Shown here piece after piece: positions 25,342-33,869 of a stretch of 64,000 nucleotides of DNA (the first letter of the stretch is position 1; each line of letters opens with the position of its first letter). The translations under genes were made by a program, and so were the position numbers. Source of the DNA: DATARH01 sp963778385 (GTDB taxonomy: Bacteria; Pseudomonadota; Alphaproteobacteria; ATCC43930; CGMCC-115725); NCBI GenBank assembly GCA_963778385.1, contig CAVZUA010000016.1, positions 315,874-379,873 of the forward strand. The letters are read 5' to 3'. The notes below the pieces were generated by a model, which did not search any database, had not been told where the DNA came from, and worked only from the letters and a program-made list of their open reading frames with translations.

Positions 25342-26577
25342 ATGGAACCGATCGTCCTCAACGGCCGCCGCTACCGCCGCCCGACGCAGCCGACCGTCGT
25401 GATCTGCGCCGATGGCTGCGACCCGGCCTATCTCGACGCCGGCATCAACGCCGGCGTGATCCCGACGATCGCCGGCTTTCGTAACGGCGGGTTTTTCGGC
25501 ACCGCCGACGCGGCGATGCCGACCTTCACCAATCCGAACAACGTCTCGCTCGTCACCGGCGTGCCGCCCTCGGTACACGGCATTTCCGGCAATTTCGCGC
25601 TCGACCGCGCGACCGGCGCCGAAATCATGATGACCGACCCGGCCATGCTGCGCTCGCCGACACTGCTGGCGCTGATGGCGCAGGCCGGGGTCGCGGTCGC
25701 GGCGGTGACCGCAAAGGACAAGCTGCGCCGCATGCTGGGCCACGGGTGGCAGGGCGTCTGCTTTTCTTCCGAGATGGCCGATGCTTGCACCGTCGAGGAG
25801 CATGGCGTCGAACACGTGGAGGCGTTGGTCGGTCGGCCGAAGCCCGATATGTACTCGGCCGATCTATCGCTGTTCGTGCTCGACGCCGGGATCAAGCTCG
25901 TCGAGCAGGGCCGTGCCGAACTGCTCTACCTGTCGCTGTCGGATTACGTGCAGCACGGCCACCCCCCGGACGAGACCGAAGCGCTCGACTTCCACCATGC
26001 GCTCGATGCGCGCGTCGCGGCGCTGATCGCGCTCGGCTGCGTCGTCGGGGTCACCGCCGACCATGGCATGAACGACAAGGCGCGGCCCGATGGCAGCCCG
26101 CATGTCATTTTCCTCGAGGATGTGCTCAACCGCGAATTCGGCGCCGGCGCGGTGCGGGTGATCTGTCCGATCACCGACCCGTTTGTGCGCCATCACGGGG
26201 CGCTCGGCTCGTTTGTCCGCGTCTATGCGAAAAAGCCGGTCGCGCTCGAAGAGCTAGCTCGATCGGTGCGCGGCCTGCCGGGGGTCGACCAGGTGCTTGA
26301 CCGCGCCGCCGCTGCGGCGGAATACGAGCTGCCCTACGACCGCGAAGCCGACCTCGTGGTCACCGGCGACGCCAATACGGTGCTGGGCGCGAGCGAAGCC
26401 GAGCACGACCTCGCCGCGCTCGCCGGACATCGGCTGCGCTCGCATGGCGGGCGCGGCGAGCAGCGCGTGCCCTTCCTGCTGTCCCACCCGCTCACCACCG
26501 CGTATCGGGAGCGGGCGCGCGGGCGGCTGCGCAATTTCGACATCTTCGACTTCGCGCTGAATGGAGTGGCGGCATGA
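25342..26577 (+). CDS. phnA: Phosphonoacetate hydrolase
   Basis: The 411-residue member of the alkaline phosphatase/NPP superfamily starts MEPIVLNGRRYRRPTQPTVV. Zinc-site residues are readable: the Asp in VVICADGCDPAYLDAG (about 25), the nucleophile Thr region MPTFTNPNNVSLVTGVPPSV (about 60), LYLSLSDYVQHGHPPDE (Asp and His, about 200), VTADHGMND (about 240) and LRSHGGRGEQRVPFLL (about 370). The phrase FTNPNNVSLVTG and the DYVQH motif are typical of PhnA, which splits phosphonoacetate to acetate and phosphate. Its stop overlaps the next gene's ATG by four bases, so they are coupled. No LysR-type phn regulator or transporter adjoins, so the specificity call is moderate. Confidence 0.82.
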   Translation: MEPIVLNGRRYRRPTQPTVVICADGCDPAYLDAGINAGVIPTIAGFRNGGFFGTADAAMPTFTNPNNVSLVTGVPPSVHGISGNFALDRATGAEIMMTDPAMLRSPTLLALMAQAGVAVAAVTAKDKLRRMLGHGWQGVCFSSEMADACTVEEHGVEHVEALVGRPKPDMYSADLSLFVLDAGIKLVEQGRAELLYLSLSDYVQHGHPPDETEALDFHHALDARVAALIALGCVVGVTADHGMNDKARPDGSPHVIFLEDVLNREFGAGAVRVICPITDPFVRHHGALGSFVRVYAKKPVALEELARSVRGLPGVDQVLDRAAAAAEYELPYDREADLVVTGDANTVLGASEAEHDLAALAGHRLRSHGGRGEQRVPFLLSHPLTTAYRERARGRLRNFDIFDFALNGVAA

Positions 26578-27851
26578 GAGGCGACAAGCGTGTGGTCATC
26601 GTCATCTGCGACAGCCTGCGGTCGGACCTGATCACGCCGGGCGCCGCCCCTTTTCTCGTAGATCTCTCCGAACGGGGGGCGCGGTTTGCCGCGCATCGCA
26701 GCGTCTTTCCGTCGACGACACGGGCGTCGAGCGCGTCGGTCGCCACCGGCTGCCTGCCGGCGCGGCACGGCCTCTACGGCAATACGATGGCACTCGACGA
26801 GGGCGAGGGGCTGATCTGCCGCAATGCCGGCGCGCCCGATTTTCGCGACCGGATGCGCCGCGCCACCGGCCGCACGCTGCGCGTGCCGACTCTGGCCGAA
26901 CGGCTGCGCTGGCATAACGAGGCGTCGATCGTCTGCTCCAACGTGTCGCCCGGCGCCGCCTATTTCCAGGACCCCGATGGGCACGGCACGATCTACCATT
27001 CCGCGGGCAGCTACGGGCCGGGCCTCAGGCCGATCGAGGACCCGGCCAGCGCGGCGCTGAAGAAAGGGATCGCCGGCGACCAGGCGATGACCGACCGGTT
27101 CTGCGCCGACATCGTCGAGGGCCGCGCGCCGGCGCTGGCGCTGATGTGGCTTTCCGAGCCGGACTACACCGGCCACCATTCGCCGCTCGGCTCGCCGCAG
27201 CATCGCGCGGCGATTGCGGCCGCCGATCGCTGCGTGCGCCAGGTGTTTGAGACCGTGCGCCGACTCGACCCGTCCGGGGAGGATATTTTGTTCATCACCG
27301 GCTCGGATCACGGCATGGAAACCGTGGCAGACGCGATCGACCTCACCGGCTTGCTGGTCGCGGCCGGGATCAAGGCGGCGCCGGACTCGACCGATGTCGT
27401 CGTCGCGCCGCAAGGTACATCGGCGACGATCTTTTTCAGCGACGCCGCGCGCGACCATGCCGCCGCCGCCGCGGATTTCCTCAGGCGCGAGAACTGGGCC
27501 GGCCGCGTCGTTTGCGGTGCGGAACTAGCCCAGGTCGGCCTGCCGGCCGATGGGGCGCTGCAGGTCGCGGTGGCGATGGCGGCGGACGATCGGGTCAACC
27601 CGCATGGCGTGCAGGGCTTCGCGCCGATCGTCAGCAACCCCGAGGATAACGAAAGCAAGATCGGCTTCGGCCAGCATGGCGGGCTCGGGGTCAACGAGCA
27701 GAACCCGTTCCTGATCGTCGAGGGCGGCGGTTTCGCACCGCGCCGCGATACGCGCCCCACCTCGCTGATCGACATCGCGCCGACGGTGCTGCGCCATCTG
27801 CACATGGATCACGACGACATGGACGGGGGGGCTTTGCCGCTCTCGGCATGA
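26574..27851 (+). CDS. Alkaline phosphatase/nucleotide-pyrophosphatase superfamily hydrolase
   Basis: The 425-residue protein starts MRGDKRVVIVICDSLRSDLI. Metal-site motifs mirror those of the upstream gene: VICDSLRSDL, VFPSTTRASSASVATGCLPA (Thr/Ser nucleophile), MWLSEPDYTGHHSPLGS, ITGSDHGMETVADAI and FGQHGGLGVNEQNPFLIVEG. It is therefore a second, diverged type I phosphodiesterase of the same superfamily as PhnA. It may process a related phosphonate, or a phosphodiester that yields the PhnA substrate. It has no signal peptide. Four-base ATGA overlaps couple it to phnA upstream and chrA downstream. The paired arrangement suggests one pathway, but the substrate is unknown. Confidence 0.85.
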   Translation: MRGDKRVVIVICDSLRSDLITPGAAPFLVDLSERGARFAAHRSVFPSTTRASSASVATGCLPARHGLYGNTMALDEGEGLICRNAGAPDFRDRMRRATGRTLRVPTLAERLRWHNEASIVCSNVSPGAAYFQDPDGHGTIYHSAGSYGPGLRPIEDPASAALKKGIAGDQAMTDRFCADIVEGRAPALALMWLSEPDYTGHHSPLGSPQHRAAIAAADRCVRQVFETVRRLDPSGEDILFITGSDHGMETVADAIDLTGLLVAAGIKAAPDSTDVVVAPQGTSATIFFSDAARDHAAAAADFLRRENWAGRVVCGAELAQVGLPADGALQVAVAMAADDRVNPHGVQGFAPIVSNPEDNESKIGFGQHGGLGVNEQNPFLIVEGGGFAPRRDTRPTSLIDIAPTVLRHLHMDHDDMDGGALPLSA

Positions 27852-29146
27852 GCCTCAGTGCCGGCCCCCACCCGGACCCTCCCCCGTGTCCACGGGGGAG
27901 GGAGAGCCGCGCAGCGGCTGGGAGCGGGCTGGCACAACCGTCGACGACCGGACCGCGGTCCGGTTTCATCGAGCTGTTCCGGATTTTTCTGCGCCTCGGG
28001 CTGACCTCGTTTGGCGGGCCGGTGGCGCATATCGGCTATTTCCGCGCCGAATTTGTTGCCCGCCGCCATTGGCTCGAAGAAGCCGCGTTCGCCGACATCG
28101 TCGCGTTCTGCCAGTTTCTCCCCGGCCCGGCTAGCAGCCAGGTCGGCTTGTCGATCGGCATCATGCGCGGCGGGTTGCCCGGTGCGCTGGCCGCGTGGCT
28201 CGGCTTCACGATGCCCTCGGCATTGGCGTTGATCCTCTTTGGCTACGGCGTCGCCTGGGTCGGCGACTTGTCGCATGCCGCCTGGCTGCACGGGCTGAAG
28301 ATCGTCGCGGTCGCGGTCGTCGCCAACGCGCTGTGGGGCATGGCGCGCAACCTCTGTCCCGACCGCGAGCGCGCGACGCTCGCGGTCGGCGCGGCGATTA
28401 TCGCCATCGCGTCGCCCTCCTCCTTCGGCCAGATCGCGGCAATCGTCGCGGGGGCTGCAACCGGCTGGGCCTTTCTCAGAGGCACCGATGTCGGTAGTGG
28501 CAGCGCCCCCTTGTCGATTCGTATCCCCCGCACCTGGTCAGCACCGGCGGCGATTTTATTTGTCGCGCTGCTGCTGGGCTTGCCGCTGCTAAAGGCCGCA
28601 GTGCCAAGCCAGGCGCTTGCTGAGTTCGATTCGTTCTATCGCTCGGGCGCGCTGGTATTCGGCGGCGGCCATGTCGTGCTGCCGCTGCTGCAGGCGGAGG
28701 TCGTGCCGCCGGGCTGGGTATCGAACGACGCCTTCCTCGCCGGCTACGGCGCCGCGCAGGCCGTGCCGGGACCACTCTTCACGCTGAGTGCCTATCTCGG
28801 CACGGTGATGGGACCGGCGCCGAACGGCTGGGTCGGCGCGCTCATCTGTCTCGTTGCGATCTTTCTGCCGTCCTTTCTGCTGCTGATCGCCGCGCTGCCT
28901 TATTGGGAGACACTGCGCCGCCAACCGTCGGTCCAGTCGGTGCTGCGTGGGGTCAACGCCGCGGTGGTCGGCATCTTGCTGGCAGCGCTCTACAACCCGG
29001 TGTGGAGCAGCGCGATCTTCGCGCCGCGCGACTTTGCCATCGGCATCGTCGCGTTTCTGATGCTGGCGGTGTGGGGCGTCGCGCCGTGGCTGGTGGTAAT
29101 CCTCGGCGCTGTCGCGACCGCCGCGTTGGTCTTCGTCATAGGCTAG
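27848..29146 (+). CDS. chrA: Chromate transporter ChrA with a repeat-derived N-terminus
   Basis: The 432-residue membrane protein has two homologous CHR halves. The first begins FIELFRIFLRLGLTSFGGPV (residues about 40-60) with FCQFLPGPASSQVGLSIG. The second contains FGGGHVVLPLLQAEVVPPGW and GYGAAQAVPGPLFTLSAYLG. CHR proteins export chromate, probably by a chromate/sulphate mechanism. The only in-frame start before the first half is the ATG at 27848, which overlaps the previous TGA. This makes the first 40 residues unusual: they are encoded largely by a family D hairpin at 27878-27903 and read PHPDPPPCPRGRESR. No alternative ATG, GTG or TTG lies between it and the CHR domain. Confidence 0.9.
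   Translation: MSLSAGPHPDPPPCPRGRESRAAAGSGLAQPSTTGPRSGFIELFRIFLRLGLTSFGGPVAHIGYFRAEFVARRHWLEEAAFADIVAFCQFLPGPASSQVGLSIGIMRGGLPGALAAWLGFTMPSALALILFGYGVAWVGDLSHAAWLHGLKIVAVAVVANALWGMARNLCPDRERATLAVGAAIIAIASPSSFGQIAAIVAGAATGWAFLRGTDVGSGSAPLSIRIPRTWSAPAAILFVALLLGLPLLKAAVPSQALAEFDSFYRSGALVFGGGHVVLPLLQAEVVPPGWVSNDAFLAGYGAAQAVPGPLFTLSAYLGTVMGPAPNGWVGALICLVAIFLPSFLLLIAALPYWETLRRQPSVQSVLRGVNAAVVGILLAALYNPVWSSAIFAPRDFAIGIVAFLMLAVWGVAPWLVVILGAVATAALVFVIG
27864..27906. repeat. Family D hairpin inside chrA
   Basis: A perfect 12-bp stem CCCTCCCCCGTG/CACGGGGGAGGG with loop TC, preceded by CCCCCACCCGGA. It matches the left half of the other family D copies. It lies at codons 6-20 of chrA and is translated. 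Confidence 0.85.
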
Positions 29147-29157
29147 GAGGCTAAGCC

Positions 29158-29700
29158 ATGTCCGCACGGCTTTGGCTGCTTTTCGTCCTTGCGCTGTCGG
29201 CGGCCTTTGCGGCCCCCGCCGCCGCACAGCAGCAGCCCAAGAACATGCCCGGCATGCCGATGCAGCACATGCGTGGCACAGACACGGACGAAGTGAAGTC
29301 GAACGCGCCGTTTCGCCCGGGCCTCGGCGATCTGATGACCGCGCTCGTGCAGCCGCGCCACACCAAGCTCGGTCTCGCCGGGGCGGCGCAGAACTGGGAC
29401 TACGCCGCCTATGAACTCGACGAGCTGCGCGAGACCTTCGACCTGGTCGGCAAGCTGATCCTCAAGCACGGCAGCCTGTCGATGTCGCAAACGATCGCCG
29501 CGACCGTGAAGCAGCCGATGGACGCGCTCGACGCGGCGATCAAGGCCAAGGACCAAGCCGGCTTCACCAAGGCCTATGCCGACCTGACCGACGCCTGCAA
29601 CGCCTGCCACAAGAGCGCCGACCATGCGATGATCGTGATCCAGGTGCCGACGGTCGGCGGCACGGCCTTTCCGGATCAGAATTTCAACCCGCCGAAGTGA
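29158..29700 (+). CDS. Exported c-type cytochrome (c'-like)
   Basis: The 180-residue protein begins MSARLWLLFVLALSAAFAAP with a Sec signal ending at AAAQQQ. A Met- and His-rich segment PKNMPGMPMQHMRGTDT follows. A four-helix body is predicted, and the single haem motif CNACH is near residue 149 (LTDACNACHKSADHAM), close to the C-terminus, as in cytochrome c'. The Met/His-rich stretch could bind copper or another metal. GGAGG sits seven bases before the ATG, and the gene starts 12 bases after chrA, so it is likely in the same operon. A role in redox stress with chromate is plausible but unproven. Confidence 0.82.
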   Translation: MSARLWLLFVLALSAAFAAPAAAQQQPKNMPGMPMQHMRGTDTDEVKSNAPFRPGLGDLMTALVQPRHTKLGLAGAAQNWDYAAYELDELRETFDLVGKLILKHGSLSMSQTIAATVKQPMDALDAAIKAKDQAGFTKAYADLTDACNACHKSADHAMIVIQVPTVGGTAFPDQNFNPPK

Positions 29701-29710
29701 GGCGGCAGCG

Positions 29711-32377
29711 CTACGGTTCTGGCAGCGCCGCCTTCAGGCGATACAGCACCTCCAACGCCTCGCGCGGGGTGAGTTCGTCAGGGCGGATGTCCTTGAGCAT
29801 CGTCGCCGTGGCCGACGCCTTCGGCGCGGCCGGAGCCGGCCGCTGGTGCACTACGCGGAACAGCGGCAGATCGTCGGCGAGCCGCGCCAGCGCGCCGGCT
29901 TCATCGCCGTTTTCGAGAATATCGAGCACTTCCTCGGCGCGCGTCGTCACCGCCGCCGGCAGGCCGGCGAGCTTGGCGACGTGGATGCCGTAGGAGCGGT
30001 CGGCGGTGCCGGGTGCGACCTCGTGCAGGAACACGACATCGCCCTTCCACTCCTTGACCCGCATCGTGTGGCAGACGAGGCGCGGCAGTTTTGCCGCGAG
30101 CGTCGTCAGCTCATGGTAATGCGTCGCGAAAAGGGCGCGGCACTGGTTGACCTCGTGCAGATGTTCGAGGCAGGCCCAGGCGATCGAGAGGCCGTCAAAG
30201 GTCGCGGTGCCGCGGCCGATCTCGTCGAGGATCACAAAGCTCTTGGGGCCGGCCTGGTTGAGGATCGCCGCGGTCTCGACCATCTCGACCATGAAAGTCG
30301 AGCGGCCGCGCGCCAGGTCGTCGGCGGCGCCGACCCGGCTGAACAGCCGGTCGACGACGCCGATCTTGGCGGAGGTGGCCGGGACGTAGGACCCCATCTG
30401 CGCGAGGATCGCGATTAGCGCGTTCTGGCGCAGAAACGTGCTCTTGCCGGCCATGTTGGGGCCGGTAACGAGCCAGATGCGGTCCTCGCCCAGCACGCAA
30501 TCGTTGGCGACAAAGGCGCCGCCGCCGGCAAGCGCCGCCTCGACGGTCGGATGGCGGCCGCCGCGAATGTCGAACTCCGTGCCGCCGGTCAGTTCGGGGC
30601 GCACCCAGCGGCTTTCGACCGCGCGCTCGGCGAGTGCGGCTGCGAGATCGAGGCCGGCAAGCGCCGCAGCGGCCTCGGCAATCTCCAGCCGGCGCGCCAT
30701 GACATCGCCGACGAGGTCGTCGAACAGCCGCAATTCGAGCGCCAGGGCGCGCTCCGCGGCGCTCGAAATCTTGCTTTCGAGCTCCCCCAGCTCGACGCTG
30801 GTAAAGCGCATCGCGCCCGCCATCGTCTGGCGGTGGATATAGGCGGTGCCGAGCTTGCCGGCATTGGCGCTCGACACCTCGATGTAGTAACCGATGACGT
30901 TGTTATGCCTGATGCGCAGGCTGGCGACTCCGGTCTCCTCGGCGTAGCGCGCTTGCAGCGCGGCGATGGTGCGCCGGCTCTGGTCGCGCAGCTCGCGAAA
31001 TTCGTCGAGTTCGATCGAATATTCGGGTGCGATAAAGCCGCCGTCGCGCGAGAAGAGCGGCAGCTCGGCGGCAAGCGCGCGCGCGAGGCGATCGACCAGC
31101 GCGCCGTGCTCGCCGAGCCGCCGCTCGGTCTCTTCGAGCAGGCTGGGGAGCGGCACCAGACCTGGCTGGGTCAACATCCGGCGCAAGGTCGCGGTCTCGC
31201 CGAGCGCGTCGCGCAGCGCGGCGAGGTCGCGCGGTCCGCCGCGCCCCAGGCTGAGGCGGGTCAGTGCGCGCTCGATATCGGGGCAGTGTCGCAGCCGCTC
31301 GCGCAACTGGCCGCGAATGTCGGTGCGCTCGACAAAAAACTGCACCGCATCGAGCCGCGCGCCTATCGCGGCGGGATCGGTCAGCGGCGCGGCGAGGTAA
31401 TCGGCGAGCAGGCGGCAGCCGGCGCCGGTCGCGGTGCGGTCGATCACCGAGAGCAGCGAGCCGCGCCGCTCGCCGGACAATGTCGTCAGCAGTTCGAGAT
31501 TGCGCCGCGTCGCCGCGTCGATCTGCATCACCGAGCCGGCTGCGACGCGGCTGGGCAGGCCGAGATGCGCCGCGGCGTTCTGCTGGGTCAGCGCCACGTA
31601 GTCGACGAGCGCGCCGGCGGCGGCGATCTCGGCGCGGCGGAACTGGCCAAAGCCGTCGAGCGCCTTGACGCCGTAAAAGCTTTCGAGCCGTCGGCGGCCA
31701 GCCTCGCTGTCGAAGCGGGCATTGGGCAGCGGGGTCAGTGCCGGCTTCCAGTCGGCGAACAGCTCGAACAGCGCCGGCCGCTGCAGCAGCCGCTCGGGCA
31801 GCAGGATTTCGCCTGGCGCCAGCCGCGCAAGATCGCCGGCGAGCGTCGCCTCGGTGGTCGGGCCGATCGCAAAGGCGCCGGTCGACAGGTCGAGCCAGGC
31901 GAGGCCCATCTCGCCGCCGGCCTCGGCGATGCCGGCGAGGTAATTATGCCGGCGCGCGTCGAGCAGGCCGTCTTCGGTCAGCGTCCCCGCGGTGACGAGG
32001 CGCACCACAGCGCGGTTGACCGGACCGCGATTGCCGCGGCGACGCGCCTCGGCCGGGTCTTCAGTCTGCTCGCAGATCGCCACCTTGAACCCGGCGCGGA
32101 TCAGCCGGGCGAGATAGGCCTCGGCGGTGTGCACCGGCACGCCGCACATCGGAATGTCGGCGCCGTCATGCCGGCCGCGCTTGGTGAGCGCGATGTCGAG
32201 CGCCGGCGCGGCCTTTACCGCGTCGTCAAAGAACAGCTCGTAGAAATCGCCCATCCGGTAGAACAGCAGATAGCCGGGATGGGCAGCCTTGATCTCGTGA
32301 TACTGCGCCATCATCGGCGACGCCGTGCTCGGCGCGCCGGGCGGCGCTATCGCATCGCGAGGAAGGTCGTCATTCAT
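29711..32377 (-). CDS. mutS: DNA mismatch repair protein MutS
   Basis: The 888-residue protein begins MNDDLPRDAIAPPGAPSTAS and reaches the mismatch-binding domain at MMAQYHEIKAAHPGYLLFYR and MGDFYELFFDDA, where the conserved Phe-x-Glu is FYEL. The connector, core and clamp follow. The ATPase domain has Walker A VTGPNMAGKSTFLRQ (about residue 635), the Q-loop region ILAQMGSYVPA, Walker B SFVILDEIGRGTATFDGLSI and the His of LFATHYHELT. The C-terminus ends in the helical dimerisation segment. It finds replication mismatches and recruits MutL. Length matches alphaproteobacterial MutS. It is convergent with the cytochrome gene, 10 bases between stops. Confidence 0.97.
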   Translation of the reverse strand: MNDDLPRDAIAPPGAPSTASPMMAQYHEIKAAHPGYLLFYRMGDFYELFFDDAVKAAPALDIALTKRGRHDGADIPMCGVPVHTAEAYLARLIRAGFKVAICEQTEDPAEARRRGNRGPVNRAVVRLVTAGTLTEDGLLDARRHNYLAGIAEAGGEMGLAWLDLSTGAFAIGPTTEATLAGDLARLAPGEILLPERLLQRPALFELFADWKPALTPLPNARFDSEAGRRRLESFYGVKALDGFGQFRRAEIAAAGALVDYVALTQQNAAAHLGLPSRVAAGSVMQIDAATRRNLELLTTLSGERRGSLLSVIDRTATGAGCRLLADYLAAPLTDPAAIGARLDAVQFFVERTDIRGQLRERLRHCPDIERALTRLSLGRGGPRDLAALRDALGETATLRRMLTQPGLVPLPSLLEETERRLGEHGALVDRLARALAAELPLFSRDGGFIAPEYSIELDEFRELRDQSRRTIAALQARYAEETGVASLRIRHNNVIGYYIEVSSANAGKLGTAYIHRQTMAGAMRFTSVELGELESKISSAAERALALELRLFDDLVGDVMARRLEIAEAAAALAGLDLAAALAERAVESRWVRPELTGGTEFDIRGGRHPTVEAALAGGGAFVANDCVLGEDRIWLVTGPNMAGKSTFLRQNALIAILAQMGSYVPATSAKIGVVDRLFSRVGAADDLARGRSTFMVEMVETAAILNQAGPKSFVILDEIGRGTATFDGLSIAWACLEHLHEVNQCRALFATHYHELTTLAAKLPRLVCHTMRVKEWKGDVVFLHEVAPGTADRSYGIHVAKLAGLPAAVTTRAEEVLDILENGDEAGALARLADDLPLFRVVHQRPAPAAPKASATATMLKDIRPDELTPREALEVLYRLKAALPEP

Positions 32378-32392
32378 GGCGGCAGGCGGTAC

Positions 32393-32500
32393 AGGGTGCG
32401 TTCTTCGAGACGCGGCCTAACGGCCGCGACTCAGGATGACGGGCGATGGTGCGATAGCATAAAGAAAATCGTCATCCTGAAAGTCTGACTCGAAATTACC
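32393..32500. repeat. Family E repeat
   Basis: GGTGCGTTCTTCGAGACGCG, then GGCCTAACGGCCGC, CTCAGGATGACGG, an AT-rich spacer and GTCATCCTGAAAG. The CAGGATGAC/GTCATCCTG pair forms inverted arms around the spacer. It adjoins family A copy 3. Confidence 0.65.
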
Positions 32501-32504
32501 TCTG

Positions 32505-32646
32505 TCATTCCGGGGTGGCCCGCGGGGCCGAACCCGGAACCCATGAACACGGCCTTATCCAATGTGGTGGCGGCGTTGGAACGCGCTTTTCGGCGGTCCG
32601 TGTTCATGGGTTCCGGGTTCATCGCCGCGCGATGCCCCGGAATGAC
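32505..32646. repeat. Family A palindromic repeat, copy 3
   Basis: The left arm GTCATTCCGGGGTGGCCCGC and the right arm GCGCGATGCCCCGGAATGAC surround inner arms GAACCCATGAACACGG and CCGTGTTCATGGGTTC. This intact copy preserves the exact sequence that serves as the IS target in copy 5. Confidence 0.9.
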
Positions 32647-32745
32647 ACGTTAAAAGCACCCGGGCCACTCAGCCAAACGCATTTCCAGTCAGGCTCTGAG
32701 GCGCGCTCGCAGAGCGCGTCTCGCAGGATGTACCGGCGTTGAGTG

Positions 32746-33468
32746 TCAGGCGCCGCCGCAGGTGTTACCGGCGGGGGCCAGCGGAACGATCGCCGGCGCG
32801 GCCTCATCGCCGACATCGGGCGCGGGCAGCGGTGCCGAACTGGCCGTTGTGCCGCCGCCGGCCTCTCCGGCGGCCGACCCGGCGGTCAGGCGGCTCGGCG
32901 GGAGCGCGATCAGCGGAAGTTGGCTGCGCTTCGGGTCGCTCGCCTGCGCCGGACGCGGCAGGGACGGCAGATTGTTGCGGATCGCGTTGTCGAGCGCGGC
33001 GGCGCGGCCGCCACCCGGCGGGGCCGGCAGCATACCCGGCACGCTGTAGCTGACGGCCGGTGTGGACTTGTCCTCGCAGGGCGGCGACAAGGCACGCACC
33101 CAGGCGGTGTTCGAGAACGAGCGCGGCGCGGTGATCGGTTGGCGCGGCGGCGTCGCCGCCAGCATCATCAGCAGCTCGGCTTCGCGCGACGGATCGGTCA
33201 TCGCCTGGAGGCTCAGCGCGCCACCGGGCTTGATCCGGCCCATCGCCACCGCCATCGCGTGCGGCATCTTGCTGTAGCAGGCCTCGCGCTCGGCACCGAC
33301 GGCGCGCACGAAGGTCGGGTCGGTCTCGTCGCAGATGTGAAAGGCGTCGCGCTTGACCGGCTCGATCGGATACATCGCGCTGTAGAGCTCGCGCGGGTTG
33401 AGTGTGTGCGCGCCGATCCCAGCGCAGATCAGCGCGACCGCAACCAAAGCAATCTTTCTGAGCCGCAT
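32746..33468 (-). CDS. Secreted hypothetical protein with C-x3-DPxFVR-x5-R-x2-CY motif
   Basis: The 240-residue protein starts MRLRKIALVAVALICAGIGA, a signal or anchor helix. Residues about 32-66 read YPIEP, then ICDETDPTFVRAVGAEREAC followed by Tyr. The same 33-residue pattern without gaps is found in the divergent gene at 33870. A middle region with MPHAMAVAMGRIKPGGALSL may be helical. The C-terminal 100 residues are Pro/Ala/Gly-rich and end APAGNTCGGA. Two Cys flank the motif and could pair after export. I know of no named family. It probably sits in the periplasm. The gap on its 5' side (33469-33869) shows no convincing gene. Confidence 0.72.
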   Translation of the reverse strand: MRLRKIALVAVALICAGIGAHTLNPRELYSAMYPIEPVKRDAFHICDETDPTFVRAVGAEREACYSKMPHAMAVAMGRIKPGGALSLQAMTDPSREAELLMMLAATPPRQPITAPRSFSNTAWVRALSPPCEDKSTPAVSYSVPGMLPAPPGGGRAAALDNAIRNNLPSLPRPAQASDPKRSQLPLIALPPSRLTAGSAAGEAGGGTTASSAPLPAPDVGDEAAPAIVPLAPAGNTCGGA

Positions 33469-33869
33469 GCGAGTGCTCTTCGGCGCCAGCCGCGCCGACT
33501 TCTATCAGCTATGAATTAAGTGATCCAATACGCTTTTGTTTAAGGGATTATGAGCGTGGCGCGGTTTCCCAGGATGATTGTCGAACAGGCGCCGAGTGCC
33601 GAACGATTGATTCCCAGAGAAAAGCGCAGCCATCGTTGGATAAAGCAATTATGACGAAACACCGCTGACGGCCGATCGGTTGAAATAGCTTGAAACAACT
33701 CAACGAGTCTGTGCGCAATCGCGGGTGATTTTTGTAGCGTGATGCTTGTCATAATAGAGCTATCGCGCCAATACTCCCGGTTGGAGAAATACTGGTGCGG
33801 AAATATCGCTGGCTGCGCCCGTAATCGGGTTGCAATTTGGCAGGCGCTTTAGACGTCTCGGAGGGATTG

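Noticed and set aside
30551..32488. A 645-codon plus-strand open frame opposite mutS
   Set aside because: Low-complexity Ala/Gly/Arg/Gln sequence with no start signal; the minus-strand frame is a textbook MutS.
33540..33752. A 70-codon minus-strand open frame in the gap between the two motif proteins
   Set aside because: No SD, no domain and a composition like non-coding DNA.
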